From Pseudomonas sp. JUb42 (GTDB lineage: Bacteria > Pseudomonadota > Gammaproteobacteria > Pseudomonadales > Pseudomonadaceae): a stretch of 64,000 nucleotides of DNA. A model generated the notes under the pieces. It was not told the origin of the DNA. It ran no database searches and worked only from the letters and a program-made list of their open reading frames with translations. Numbering within the stretch: position 1 is the stretch's first letter; each line of letters begins with the position of its first letter. Of the stretch, positions 43,356 through 53,129 are shown one piece after another. A program made the translations under genes and the position numbers. The stretch spans positions 62,001-126,000 of the forward strand of contig NZ_JANUFD010000018.1 in the NCBI RefSeq assembly GCF_024807945.1, read 5' to 3'.

Positions 43356-44771
43356 ATGACCCAGACCCTGCGCATGGCCCTGCTGTTGCTGGCGGCGGCC
43401 GTCGTCGCCAGCTTTGTCGCCTCCAGCGGCCCGATCCAGTGGATGGACAACGGCGCATTCCTCGCTGACGCGACTCAAGGCCATTACCTCAGCGAGAGCC
43501 TGGGGCCGCTGGAGCACCCGCTTTATCAGTTCTTCAACAGTTTGTTCTATGCCCTGTTCGGCTCCTGGCTGCTGAGCCTGCTCAATTCGATCCTGCTGCT
43601 GCCCATGGCCTGGTTGATCTACCTGCTGGCCCTGAATGTCGGCGCAGACCGTCGCCTGGCCCTGCTGGCGGCAACAGCGGCAGTGCTGTCCCATGCCGTG
43701 TTCTGGATCTCGACCAAGGCCGAGGTCTACATCTTTCACTCACTGTTCGTGTTGCTGGCGTACTGGATTCACCTGGACCGGCAGTCGCACCTGAGCAGCC
43801 TGAAAAAACTCTTTCTGATCGGCCTGGTCACGGGATTGGGGGCGTCGGTGCATCAATTGACCTTCGTGGTGTTGCTGCCGCTGTATATCCAGTTACTGGC
43901 ACGCTACAAAAGCCGGGTCCTGATCACCCTGCCCGGCTTCGCCCTGGGTTTTGCCCTGGCCTGGCCGGCGATTGCTCACGACCTTGGCGATGGCCTGAAC
44001 CTGATCGACATCGCCCGGCGCTATATGACCGGCACCACTGCCAAAGCCAGCACAGGTGGATGGCAAGGCAGCCTGTTTCGCTTCGACGATATGTGGCACG
44101 AGAAGAACTCGGTGTTCCTGTTGCTGTTGTCGCTGCTGGGCCCGCAACTGCTGGGCTTGATCATGTTTCCCGGCGACAGCCGCCAGCGGCTGCTGTGGAG
44201 CGCGGCGGCGCTGAACTTTGTCTTCGCGGTGTCCTACAACGTCACCGACCGCTTTACCTTCTTCCTGCCCGGCGTGCAGTTGCTGTGCATCCTCGGCATT
44301 CTGCGCCTGCACAGCCTGCTGCCGACAGACCGCCAGGGCAGCGCGCTACTGCATCTGTCGGTGCTGACTTCGCCGGTGGTGCTGCTGCTGGTGTATACGC
44401 TTTACAGTTGGGGGGCGATCCGTTTACCCAGCCATACCGAGCCGCTGCCGGTGCGCAACGATATCCACTATTTTATGGTGCCCTACCTGCCGGATCGTTC
44501 AGCAGAAAACTTTATTCGCGCCTACGCCACGACCATTCCCGAAGGCGCGCTGATCCTAGCCGACTGGACCCCCATGGGCGCCCTGCGCTCGGCCCAGGCC
44601 AGCGGCGAGCTGCGCGGGCGCAGCCTGTTGCAGTGCGACGAGGCCGGCAATATCGACCCCTACCTGCAAGGCCCCGGCGCCTGGCTGGTGCGCACCAGCT
44701 ATTGCGCCATGGTCGGCGAACGCTATGCCCTGGAGCAGCGGGCGCTGGGGTATGTGTTGCATAAAAAATAG
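43356..44771 (+). CDS. GT-C-type membrane glycosyltransferase (DUF2723/PMT-like)
   Basis: A 471-residue protein with about ten membrane segments. An early loop has WMDNGAFLADATQGHYLSES followed by EHPLYQF, the position of the catalytic Asp in lipid-linked-sugar GT-C enzymes. A soluble C-terminal tail follows. The ATG at 43356 has a TAGGAG site; a much longer in-frame reading from 42903 runs through the flippase gene in another frame and is rejected. It is the last gene of the operon and probably transfers the lipid-linked pentose to an envelope acceptor not encoded here. Confidence 0.78.
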   Translation: MTQTLRMALLLLAAAVVASFVASSGPIQWMDNGAFLADATQGHYLSESLGPLEHPLYQFFNSLFYALFGSWLLSLLNSILLLPMAWLIYLLALNVGADRRLALLAATAAVLSHAVFWISTKAEVYIFHSLFVLLAYWIHLDRQSHLSSLKKLFLIGLVTGLGASVHQLTFVVLLPLYIQLLARYKSRVLITLPGFALGFALAWPAIAHDLGDGLNLIDIARRYMTGTTAKASTGGWQGSLFRFDDMWHEKNSVFLLLLSLLGPQLLGLIMFPGDSRQRLLWSAAALNFVFAVSYNVTDRFTFFLPGVQLLCILGILRLHSLLPTDRQGSALLHLSVLTSPVVLLLVYTLYSWGAIRLPSHTEPLPVRNDIHYFMVPYLPDRSAENFIRAYATTIPEGALILADWTPMGALRSAQASGELRGRSLLQCDEAGNIDPYLQGPGAWLVRTSYCAMVGERYALEQRALGYVLHKK

Positions 44772-44800
44772 GCGCGCGATTGCCGAAACCTGCGACATTC

Positions 44801-44854
44801 TGTGGGACCGGCTTCAGCCGGGAAGGCGTATTCCCGGCTAAAGCCGGTCCCACT
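44801..44854. repeat. REPIN, family B
   Basis: TGTGGGACCGGCTTCAGCC and GGCTAAAGCCGGTCCCACT are inverted arms with a short spacer (GGGAAGGCGTATTCCC). It follows the arabinose operon by 29 bases and may help end its transcription. Confidence 0.82.
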
Positions 44855-44978
44855 GTATGCCCACAGAGTTAGACCAAAGAACCTACACCGCGCTGGACGC
44901 CGGACCTCGGCCCTTCTTAGACTGTGTCGCTGCATGACGAAATGTTGCGAAGCATGTCAAGGTGAGGAATAGGGCTCG

Positions 44979-45911
44979 ATGAATCGAAATGAACTGCGCA
45001 AGGCGGACATGAACCTGATGGTCGTGTTCGAGACCCTGATGCAAGAGCGCAATGTGACCCGTGCCGCTGAAAAGCTGTTCCTTGGCCAACCCACCATCAG
45101 CGCCGCGCTGAACCGTCTGCGGGCATTGCTCAACGATCCGTTGTTCATCCGCGTCGGCCACCGCATGGAGCCGACTGCCCGGGCCCACGAGATCCTGCGG
45201 CATCTGTCCCCGGCGCTGGACGCGATGTCCATGGCCCTGGGCCAGACCCGTGAATTCAATCCCGCCGATAGCAACATGACCTTCCGCATCGGCATGTCCG
45301 ACGACGTCGAGTTCGGGCTGTTTCCGGCGATGCTGCGTGCGTTGCGGGTCGAGGCGCCAAAAGTGGTGATCGTGGTCAAGCACGTGGACTACTGGAATAT
45401 TTCCGACCTGCTGGCGTCCGGCGAAATCACCGTCGGCGTCTGCCTGACTCGGGAGCTGCCGGCCAATGCCAAGCGCAAGACCCTGCGCCGCATGAAACCC
45501 CAGGTGGCCCGTGCCGATGGCTCGAGTGAGCCGCTGACCCTCGACGAATACTGCTCGCGCCCCCATGTGGTGGTGTCCCATGTGGCGAATATCAGCAGCT
45601 TTGCCGATGACTGGCTCAGTGCCCTGGGACGCAAGCGCGAGGTGGTGTTGTCGGTGCCGCAATACAGCACCCTGCCGGCCTTGATGGCAGGCACCAACCT
45701 GTTGGCCAATATTCCGGCGTATACCGGGCGGTCGATGATGGATTTGGGATTATTGAGGCATGAACCCCTGCCCTTCATCACGCCGGCGCTGGAACTGTCC
45801 ATGGCCTGGTTGAGTGTGATGGACAACGATCCGGCGGAACGCTGGCTGCGTTCGCAGATGGAGAAGCACATGGGGGACGAATCCAGTTCGGCCCCCATGC
45901 AGCCTGAGTGA
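44979..45911 (+). CDS. LysR-family transcriptional regulator
   Basis: A 310-residue regulator with HTH ERNVTRAAEKLFLGQPTISA and the following LNRLRALLNDPLFIRVG, the NodD/LeuO-like subgroup pattern. The effector domain is full length. It is convergent with pstB, ending four bases from the pstB stop, so it is not an obvious pst regulator. The target is unknown; no divergent partner exists, because the upstream neighbour is the GT-C gene on the same strand. Confidence 0.9.
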   Translation: MNRNELRKADMNLMVVFETLMQERNVTRAAEKLFLGQPTISAALNRLRALLNDPLFIRVGHRMEPTARAHEILRHLSPALDAMSMALGQTREFNPADSNMTFRIGMSDDVEFGLFPAMLRALRVEAPKVVIVVKHVDYWNISDLLASGEITVGVCLTRELPANAKRKTLRRMKPQVARADGSSEPLTLDEYCSRPHVVVSHVANISSFADDWLSALGRKREVVLSVPQYSTLPALMAGTNLLANIPAYTGRSMMDLGLLRHEPLPFITPALELSMAWLSVMDNDPAERWLRSQMEKHMGDESSSAPMQPE

Positions 45912-45914
45912 GGC

Positions 45915-46693
<779 letters not shown>

Positions 46694-46694
<1 letters not shown>

Positions 46695-47572
46695 CAGGAC
46701 GCCCTATTGCGCAAAAGGAGTAAACGGGAACTCAGACTCAGAATCAGTACGAACAGCGTCAGGATCAGTGCACCGGCCCAGGCCAGGGAGTGCCAGTCAT
46801 CGAACGGGCTCATGGCGTACTGGAAGATCACCACTGGAACGCTGGCGATCGGCTTGAGCATGTCGCTGCTCCAGAACTGGTTGCCGAATGCGGTAAACAA
46901 CAGAGGTGCGGTTTCGCCGGTGATACGGGCCAGAGCCAGCAGCACACCGGTTACAACACCGGCCTTGGCGGCGCGCAGAACGATCTGCAGGGTCAGCTTC
47001 CACTGCGGTACGCCCAGCGCCAGCGCAGCTTCACGCATGGTGGTCGGTTGCAGTTGCAGCATTTCATCAGTGGTGCGGACCACGACCGGGATCACCAGCA
47101 GCGCCAGGGCCAGAGCACCGGCAATTGCCGAGAAGCCGACCTGGTGATTGGTGATGGCGTTGAGCGGCAGGATCACCGCGGTGTAAACGAACAGACCCAG
47201 GACAATCGACGGGGCCGACAGCAGGATGTCGTTGACGAAGCGTACGGCGTTGCCCAACTTGGTGTGGCGAGCGAACTCGGCCAGCCAGATACCCGCCATC
47301 AGACCAATCGGCGTACCGATCAACAGGCCGATACCGGACATCAGGAAGCTGCCGTAGAAGGCGTTGGCCAGACCACCGGAGGAACCCGGTGGCGGGGTCA
47401 TCTCAAGGAACAGGCGGGCATTGAGCGCCGCGAAGCCATTGATGATGGTGGTCAGCAGGATCCACACCAGCCACAACAGACCAAACACCGTGGCGCCGCA
47501 ACTGAGGACCATCGCGACTTTGTTCTTGATGTCCCGCTTGCGGTACAGATTTTCGTTAGCGGCCTTAGTCAT
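46694..47572 (-). CDS. pstA: phosphate ABC transporter permease PstA
   Basis: A 292-residue inner-membrane permease with about six helices and the transporter loop REAALALGVPQWKLTLQIVL. A GGAGGGGC site for this gene lies inside the end of pstC, which overlaps its ATG by ATGA. With PstC it forms the phosphate channel. Confidence 0.96.
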
Positions 47573-48564
47573 AGCCCCTCCTTGCGCGATAGACGAGACA
47601 GCATCAGGCGGGCGATCGCCAGAACGATGAAGGTAACCACGAACAGCAGGAAGCCCAGGGCAATCAGCGACGAGCGATGCAGGTCGGTGTAGGCCTCACT
47701 GAACTCGTTGGCGATTACCGAAGCGATCGAGCTGCTCGGCATCATCAGCGATGCGGAGAACTGGTGGGCGTTACCGAGAACGAAGGTCACCGCCATGGTC
47801 TCACCCAGTGCCCGGCCGAGACCAAGGAACACGCCGCCGACGACTGCCGAACGGGTATAAGGCAGGACGATATCCCAGACCACTTCCCAGGTCGTACCAC
47901 CCAGCGCGTAGGCCGACTCCTTGAGGGTGGTCGGTACGCTGCGGAACACTTCAGTCATGACCGAAGTAATGAACGGGGTGATCATGATCGCCAGCACGAT
48001 ACCGGCGGTCAGCATGCCGATACCCAGAGGCGGACCCTGGAAAATCGGACCGATCAGCGGCAAGGCGCCCAGGTAATCATTGATCCATGGGGCCAAATGT
48101 TCAGCCATGAACGGGCCGAATACGAACAGGCCCCACATGCCATAGATGATCGAAGGAATACCCGCCAGCAATTCGACGGCGGAGGCAATCGGCATCCGCA
48201 ACCATGGCGGCGCCACTTCGGTCAGGAAAACTGCGATGCCGAAACTCACCGGTACGGCGATCAGCAGCGCGAGAAAGGATGTCACCAGGGTGCCGTAGAT
48301 CGGGACCAACGCGCCAAAATGGCCGTTGACTGCATCCCACTCGGTACTGGTAAGAAATTCGAAGCCAAAGGTCTTGAACGCCAGGGCACCGCCCCAGAGT
48401 GTGGAACCTGCGATACTCGCCAGCAGGACCAGCACCAACAGCGCCGCGCCCAGCATCGTTCGACGAAACCAGGCGTCGTGACGATGATCGCGTGCTGCGC
48501 GTTTCTCGCTTTCGGATATAACGTCAGGGACGACAGCAGACATATATTGGGTGTTTTCAGTCAT
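47569..48564 (-). CDS. pstC: phosphate ABC transporter permease PstC
   Basis: A 331-residue permease with an N-terminal cytoplasmic tail and six or more helices, including FGIAVFLTEVAPPWLR, ELLAGIPSIIYGMWG and the loop LKESAYALGGTTWEVVWDIVLPY. The ATG at 48564 is chosen; an in-frame GTG four codons earlier is possible. It is separated from pstS by a hairpin terminator (48580-48615), so it is expressed by read-through. Confidence 0.95.
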   Translation of the reverse strand: MTENTQYMSAVVPDVISESEKRAARDHRHDAWFRRTMLGAALLVLVLLASIAGSTLWGGALAFKTFGFEFLTSTEWDAVNGHFGALVPIYGTLVTSFLALLIAVPVSFGIAVFLTEVAPPWLRMPIASAVELLAGIPSIIYGMWGLFVFGPFMAEHLAPWINDYLGALPLIGPIFQGPPLGIGMLTAGIVLAIMITPFITSVMTEVFRSVPTTLKESAYALGGTTWEVVWDIVLPYTRSAVVGGVFLGLGRALGETMAVTFVLGNAHQFSASLMMPSSSIASVIANEFSEAYTDLHRSSLIALGFLLFVVTFIVLAIARLMLSRLSRKEGL

Positions 48565-48579
48565 GGTGGGGTCCACTCG

Positions 48580-48615
48580 AAAAGAAACCCTGCCATCGAG
48601 TGGTCGATGGCAGGG
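48580..48615 (-). terminator. attenuating terminator between pstS and pstC
   Basis: On the minus strand CCCTGCCATCGA-N4-TCGATGGCAGGG, a 12-base perfect stem, is followed by TTTCTTTT. It sits between the pstS stop (48637) and the pstC start (48564). Partial read-through would give much more PstS than PstC, PstA and PstB. Confidence 0.8.
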
Positions 48616-48636
48616 GTTAAGCCGGATTACCTGAAG

Positions 48637-49656
48637 TTACTTCTTGAACTCGGTTTTCCAGTAGTCTTCGATCTTGCTGACCAGCGACTTAGGCAGCGCT
48701 ACGTATTCCAGCGCTTCAGCCTGAGACTGGCCTTTTTCCAGGGACCATTTGAAGAAGTCGAAAGCAGCAGCGCTTTTCTCGGCGTTCTTCGGTTCTTTGT
48801 ACATGATGATCCAGGTGGTGGCGGTGATTGGCCATGCAGCATCACCTGGAGCGTTGGTCATGATCAGGTTGAAGTCTTTGGCATCTTCCCACTTGGCGCT
48901 GTCAGCAGCTGCGGCGAAAGCCTTGGCGTCTGGTTTGATGAACTTGCCAGCAGCGTTCTGCAGTTGGGTGTAAGCGATTTTGTTCTGAGTTGCGTAGGAG
49001 TACTCAACGTAGCCGATCGAACCCTTGATCTGTTTTACGTAGGCAGATACACCTTCGTTACCCTTGCCGCCCACGCCCACTGGCCATTGAACAGCCGAAC
49101 CAGTACCCGGACCGCCTTTCCAGTCTTCGCTGACTTTGCTCAGGAAACTGGTGAAGTTGAACGAAGTACCCGAGCCGTCCGAACGGTGAACGACGGTGAT
49201 AGCGGTTTCAGGCAGTTTCACGCCCGAGTTCAGTGCGACGATCGCTGGATCGTTCCACTTGGTGATCTTGCCCTGGAAGATATCAGCCAGAACCTTGCCG
49301 CTCAGTTTCAGAGCGTTTGCGTCGATGCCTTCCAGGTTAACCACTGGAACGATACCGCCGATGACGCTTGGGAATTGACCCAGGCCAGCGGCTTTCAGAT
49401 CGTCAGCCGACAGAGGAGCGTCGGAAGCGCCGAAGTCAACGGTAGCGGCCTTGATTTGAGCGATACCACCGCCCGAACCGATGGACTGGTAGTTGATGCG
49501 ATTGGCGGAATCCTTGCTGTAGTCCTGGGACCACTTGGAAATAACCGGGAAAACGAAACTCGAACCAGCGCCTGTAACATCAGTCGCGTGTGCCATGCCG
49601 CTCAGGCACATCGAAGCCAGAAGCAGCGACAAACGTTTTTTAGTCAACAGAATCAC
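48637..49656 (-). CDS. pstS: phosphate-binding periplasmic protein PstS
   Basis: A 339-residue binding protein. The signal peptide is about residues 1-24 (cleavage after MAHA). The phosphate-binding blocks TGAGSSFVFPVISKW, GSGGGIAQIKA, FGASDAPLS and HRSDGSGTSFNFTSFLS are intact. The start is GTG at 49656, with a GAGGT site at 7 bases. A Pho-box-like site lies upstream at 49733. It delivers phosphate to PstC and PstA and is the first gene of pstSCAB. Confidence 0.98.
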   Translation of the reverse strand: MILLTKKRLSLLLASMCLSGMAHATDVTGAGSSFVFPVISKWSQDYSKDSANRINYQSIGSGGGIAQIKAATVDFGASDAPLSADDLKAAGLGQFPSVIGGIVPVVNLEGIDANALKLSGKVLADIFQGKITKWNDPAIVALNSGVKLPETAITVVHRSDGSGTSFNFTSFLSKVSEDWKGGPGTGSAVQWPVGVGGKGNEGVSAYVKQIKGSIGYVEYSYATQNKIAYTQLQNAAGKFIKPDAKAFAAAADSAKWEDAKDFNLIMTNAPGDAAWPITATTWIIMYKEPKNAEKSAAAFDFFKWSLEKGQSQAEALEYVALPKSLVSKIEDYWKTEFKK

Positions 49657-50093
49657 GGTGATACCTCAATCCAAGAGAGTTTGTGGGTGGTCCACACTTA
49701 AGAAGGCCCGAGGCGGATTTAAAACCTGAAATGTTGCTGTTTAATGACAGTCTCTCGTTCGCGGCTGAAATCGAGGTTTTTTGTAGCCGATTTCCTACCC
49801 TAGGCTCTCTTTGGATAAATAAAATTTTCTATTTAAAACAATAAATTATGATCATCCACCGAATACATCAAAACGCCATCATCGCGTTACTGGCGCTTAG
49901 CCAGCCTCTCCCCCGCGCTCCCTTGGTTACCCGCTTTTTTGCACCGATCCAGAGGTTGGATGGCTCTAAAAGCGAATGATAAGGGGTGGTATTAAAAGGG
50001 ATTGGTCTAGCAGTCTTTCCAGGTATTGGCGGTGTAACGCTCGCTGGCGCGCCTTTATTTTAGGGAGTCTTTTCACGAACCGAGTAAGCGCCC
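49657..50093. other. divergent intergenic region pstS / secreted cupin
   Basis: This 437-base region carries the pstS promoter with a Pho-box-like site (49733-49750), an AT-rich tract (about 49815-49855), and the upstream region of the secreted cupin gene. An imperfect GAAATCG/CGATTTC pair (49767-49794) is also present; I assign no function to it. Confidence 0.6.
49733..49750 (-). promoter_or_regulatory. Pho-box-like site for pstS
   Basis: On the minus strand CTGTCAT-TAAA-CAGCAAC. The first 7-mer is the consensus PhoB half-site and the second is a weaker match with the correct 4-base spacer. It lies 77 bases upstream of the pstS GTG, with an AT-rich -10-like stretch after it. PhoB control of pst is well established in the genus; only this site reading is new. 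Confidence 0.55.
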
Positions 50094-50513
50094 ATGAACA
50101 CCCGTCATTTGATTACCGTCAGCCTTGTCAGCCTGTCGCTGCTTGCCGGCTGGGGGGCAAACGCCCATGACACAGGCTCCGCGAGCGAAAAGATCACCCT
50201 TCTCGACCAGCAGCCGATGCTCAATGCTCCGGGTCTCAAGGCCATGGTGTTGACGGTGGAATATGCTCCGGGCCAAGCCTCCATCGCCCATAGCCATACC
50301 GGCAGCACCTTCGCCTACGTGCTGGAAGGCGAGGTGGTCTCCCAGGTCAATGATGGCAAGGCCATTACCTATAAGCAGGGCGAGACCTGGTACGAACCGG
50401 CGGGCTCGAAACATTACGTTTCAAAAAACGCCAGCACCAGCAAACCAGCGAAGATTTTGGTGTACATGCTGCTGGGTGATCAGGACAAAGTGCTGGAGCC
50501 CTTGGCCAAATAA
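50094..50513 (+). CDS. secreted single-cupin protein
   Basis: A 139-residue protein with a signal peptide ending near WGANAH at residue 25. The cupin barrel has the metal-binding pattern HSHTGSTFAYVLEGEV and GETWYEPAGSKHYV. It is likely periplasmic. Its TAA is immediately followed by the reverse-strand stop of the FAN1-type gene with no gap. The role is unknown; a periplasmic ligand- or metal-binding function is plausible. Confidence 0.85.
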   Translation: MNTRHLITVSLVSLSLLAGWGANAHDTGSASEKITLLDQQPMLNAPGLKAMVLTVEYAPGQASIAHSHTGSTFAYVLEGEVVSQVNDGKAITYKQGETWYEPAGSKHYVSKNASTSKPAKILVYMLLGDQDKVLEPLAK

Positions 50514-52193
50514 CTAAGACTCCAGTGCCTGCCACTGCACATAGCACACCACCACCGGCATACCGTGCTCGGCGCAGAAGTCCAGCCAGCGCAACTGGTT
50601 GTCCTGCAGGCGATCCCCCGGCCCCTTGACCTCGATCATGCGGTAACTGCGCTGTTCGGGAAAAAACTGGATCAGATCCGGCATGCCCGCGCGGTTGGCC
50701 TTGATATCCAGCAACAGGCGGCGAAACCAGTGGCGCAGATGCTCGGCGGGCAGGCAGTACAGGGCCTGCTCCAGCAGCTCGGCGCTGAGCACGCCCCAAT
50801 AAACGAAGGGCGACTGCAGCCCGGCTTTGCTCACGAAGTGCTCGCGGATGGTGTCCTTGTAGGCCTCGGAGTCCAACTGTGCCAGGCAGGCGTCAAAGAG
50901 TTCGGCCCGACGTGGATAGAAATCCGGGCTGTGGAGGTCGCTGGGGCCGCTGTGAAACGGATGAAAGAACGCCCCCGGCAGCGGCGCGAACACCGCCTGC
51001 CAGCACAGCAGGCCAAACAACGAGTTGATCAGGGCATTCTCGACGTAATGTACCTGCGCGCCCTCCTCGTGCAGATGCAACTGGATCAACTGCTCGACAC
51101 TCAGGTCTGCCTGAGGCACGACGCTCAGATCCAGGCGAATGACGTCCCGCACCGCTCGCCGCCGCTCAACCGGCAGACCCAACGCCCGTTGCAGCCGTGG
51201 CAATACCCGGACCAGATGCTGCAACTCAGCGTCGCTGCGCGGTTCGGCCCGCACCAGTTCCACCAAAGCCATGGCTTGGGCATGGTCGCCATTGAGCTCC
51301 AACACGCGAATGTGCCGCGAACGGGCGCCGGGATACTCGCAAGCGGCATACAGCTCCAGGGCCTGGGGCCAGTCCTTGAGCCGCTCGGCCTGCTGCCCCA
51401 GCTGGAACAGCAGCTTGGCCCGGCGCATTTGCAACCAGGGATTGTGGCTTTCAATGGCACAGGCATGCTGCGCCAGCAGGCTCAGCTCGGCGCCCTCCTC
51501 CAGAGCCTGGCGGCAGGCATGCAGGCGCATGCAGGTATCGATATCGGCCCGTTCGTTGATGCCCCGGGATTCCAGGGAGAATTCGACCTTTTCGTAGCGA
51601 TACACGCCCAGGTCGGCGAGGACGAACTCCGACCAGTCCTGATACAGATTGCCGAAATACAGCAGGCGCAGGCGGTCGCTGATTGCCATGACTTGCAGAC
51701 TGAACAGCGGATCGGTGCACTCGGGATACCACTGCGCCCAAGGCCGGGTCAATGGATACTGAGGCTGCAGACGAGCCAGCAGCGCCGCCTTCTTCTCGCT
51801 GGCCTTGACCCCCTGCTCACGAAAACAGACGCTCAGCTCATCCTTGCGCAACAGTCCGAACAGTTGCTCCAGACTGATCTCGGCCTGACCGTCGACCCAG
51901 CCATTGGCCAGCAAGGGCTGCACTGCCAGCAGGGTGTCGCCCAGCTCGGCGTATTCCAGTTTGCTGGCGCGGAACAATGTGCCCTTGCGCATGATCATGC
52001 GCACCAGCAAACCCTGGCTAGGTTCGGGCAGGCGGGCAAACTCTTCGATAAAGCGGCGTTCCTGCTCATCCAGCAGGTCGTCATAGCGGCGCGCGACCCA
52101 ATCCAGGGCCTGTCGGAAGTTTTCCAGGTAGTACAGCGGATTTTCCAGGGGATCTGTAGTCACGAAACGGTTCACGGCGTAGGAAACGGACAC
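50514..52193 (-). CDS. FAN1-type structure-specific nuclease (VRR-NUC domain)
   Basis: A 559-residue protein. The N-terminal third includes a SAP-like DNA-binding region, the middle is a helical repeat, and the C-terminal VRR-NUC domain has MPDLIQFF and YRMIEVKGPGDRLQDNQLRWL, giving the PD-(D/E)xK residues. Length and order match the P. aeruginosa FAN1 homologue, which cuts 5' flaps and interstrand crosslinks. It starts with ATG at 52193. The divergent neighbour is a nucleoside deoxyribosyltransferase. Function is repair of crosslinked DNA in the cytoplasm. Confidence 0.9.
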   Translation of the reverse strand: MSVSYAVNRFVTTDPLENPLYYLENFRQALDWVARRYDDLLDEQERRFIEEFARLPEPSQGLLVRMIMRKGTLFRASKLEYAELGDTLLAVQPLLANGWVDGQAEISLEQLFGLLRKDELSVCFREQGVKASEKKAALLARLQPQYPLTRPWAQWYPECTDPLFSLQVMAISDRLRLLYFGNLYQDWSEFVLADLGVYRYEKVEFSLESRGINERADIDTCMRLHACRQALEEGAELSLLAQHACAIESHNPWLQMRRAKLLFQLGQQAERLKDWPQALELYAACEYPGARSRHIRVLELNGDHAQAMALVELVRAEPRSDAELQHLVRVLPRLQRALGLPVERRRAVRDVIRLDLSVVPQADLSVEQLIQLHLHEEGAQVHYVENALINSLFGLLCWQAVFAPLPGAFFHPFHSGPSDLHSPDFYPRRAELFDACLAQLDSEAYKDTIREHFVSKAGLQSPFVYWGVLSAELLEQALYCLPAEHLRHWFRRLLLDIKANRAGMPDLIQFFPEQRSYRMIEVKGPGDRLQDNQLRWLDFCAEHGMPVVVCYVQWQALES

Positions 52194-52315
52194 GCCAAGG
52201 ATACTGGCTATCCATACAGATTCCAGCCCCCCATCGTCAGGCGCGGCTTATTGGCCGATCAATGGCAGGTCGACAGCCTATAGAATCACCCCACCATCTT
52301 TGTCGAGGGATCGTC

Positions 52316-52810
52316 ATGAGTGCGCTTATTTATCTGGCCGGCTTCGATGTATTTCGCCCGGACGCCATCGAGCATGGCCGTTATCTGAAAAGCCTGTGCG
52401 CTCGCCACGGCCTCGAAGGCCTGTATCCGTTCGACAATGAGGTGCCCACGGACCAGCCTGCTGCCGCAACTGCCGAACTGATCTGCGGGATGAATATCGC
52501 CATGCTGCGCCGCTGCACAGCCGTATTGGCCAACCTCAATATGTTTCGCGGCCTGGAGCCGGATTCAGGCACCGTCTTTGAAGTGGGCATGGCGGTGGCA
52601 CTGGGCAAGCCGGTATGGGCCTACTTCGAGACAACCGATTCCTTGCGCGAACTGGTGCCCCACGACGCCAACGGTTTCGATGCCTGGGGGATGCAAGTGG
52701 AAGATTTCGGCTTGCCGCGCAACCTGATGCTGGCCTGCACCTGGGCGGGCAGCAGCGCGACGGTGGAGCAAGGGGTAGAAGCGTTGGCGAAGTATCTATC
52801 GCCTGCCTGA
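52316..52810 (+). CDS. nucleoside 2-deoxyribosyltransferase family protein
   Basis: A 164-residue protein. The family pattern YLAGFDVFRPDA near the start, CTAVLANLNMFRG and the catalytic Glu in DSGTVFEVGMAVALGKPV are visible. These enzymes exchange bases between 2'-deoxynucleosides or hydrolyse modified nucleotides. The ATG at 52316 follows CGAGGGA; a longer upstream start lacks a site. It is divergent from the FAN1-type nuclease, which hints at DNA or nucleotide maintenance, but that is only context. Confidence 0.85.
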   Translation: MSALIYLAGFDVFRPDAIEHGRYLKSLCARHGLEGLYPFDNEVPTDQPAAATAELICGMNIAMLRRCTAVLANLNMFRGLEPDSGTVFEVGMAVALGKPVWAYFETTDSLRELVPHDANGFDAWGMQVEDFGLPRNLMLACTWAGSSATVEQGVEALAKYLSPA

Positions 52811-52817
52811 AAGTTGA

Positions 52818-52904
52818 TGTGGGAGCGGATTCATCCGCGAAGGCATCGGCACCTTCAACATCATCGGAGCTGACGACCGTATTCGCGAGTAAATTCGCTC
52901 CCAA
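52818..52904. repeat. REPIN, family A
   Basis: TGTGGGAGCGGATTCATCCGCG and CGCGAGTAAATTCGCTCCCA inverted arms flank a spacer. It begins eight bases after the deoxyribosyltransferase stop. Confidence 0.85.
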
Positions 52905-52928
52905 CTGATTAACCAGGGGAACCCTGGG

Positions 52929-53129
52929 TTAACCCAACATCGACGAACCGACATCCAGTTTGTCCGAGTCACTGAACTCGTCCAGCCCGAGGATATCCAG
53001 GTCCAGTTCGCCTTCCGGATCGAAATCTTCGTCGGCGTCGGCATCGTTCAACGGCGATTGATCACCACCAAAATGGTGGTCTGCATGAGCCCAAACAGGC
53101 ACGGTTTCAAGTTCAGTATGTGTCTGCAT
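52929..53129 (-). CDS. acidic micro-protein of unknown function
   Basis: A 66-residue protein with a very acidic second half (DADADEDFDPEGELDLDILG) and no predicted membrane segment. An AAGGAG site lies before the ATG, so it is translated well. I do not recognise the family. Acidity resembles small metal-binding, decoy or chaperone-like peptides, but nothing proves it. It lies between a REPIN and a convergent-reading LysR gene. Confidence 0.65.
   Translation of the reverse strand: MQTHTELETVPVWAHADHHFGGDQSPLNDADADEDFDPEGELDLDILGLDEFSDSDKLDVGSSMLG

Noticed and set aside
49767..49794. GAAATCG / CGATTTC inverted pair near the pstS promoter
   Set aside because: The arms are short and widely spaced, and no known regulator fits; it is probably coincidental.
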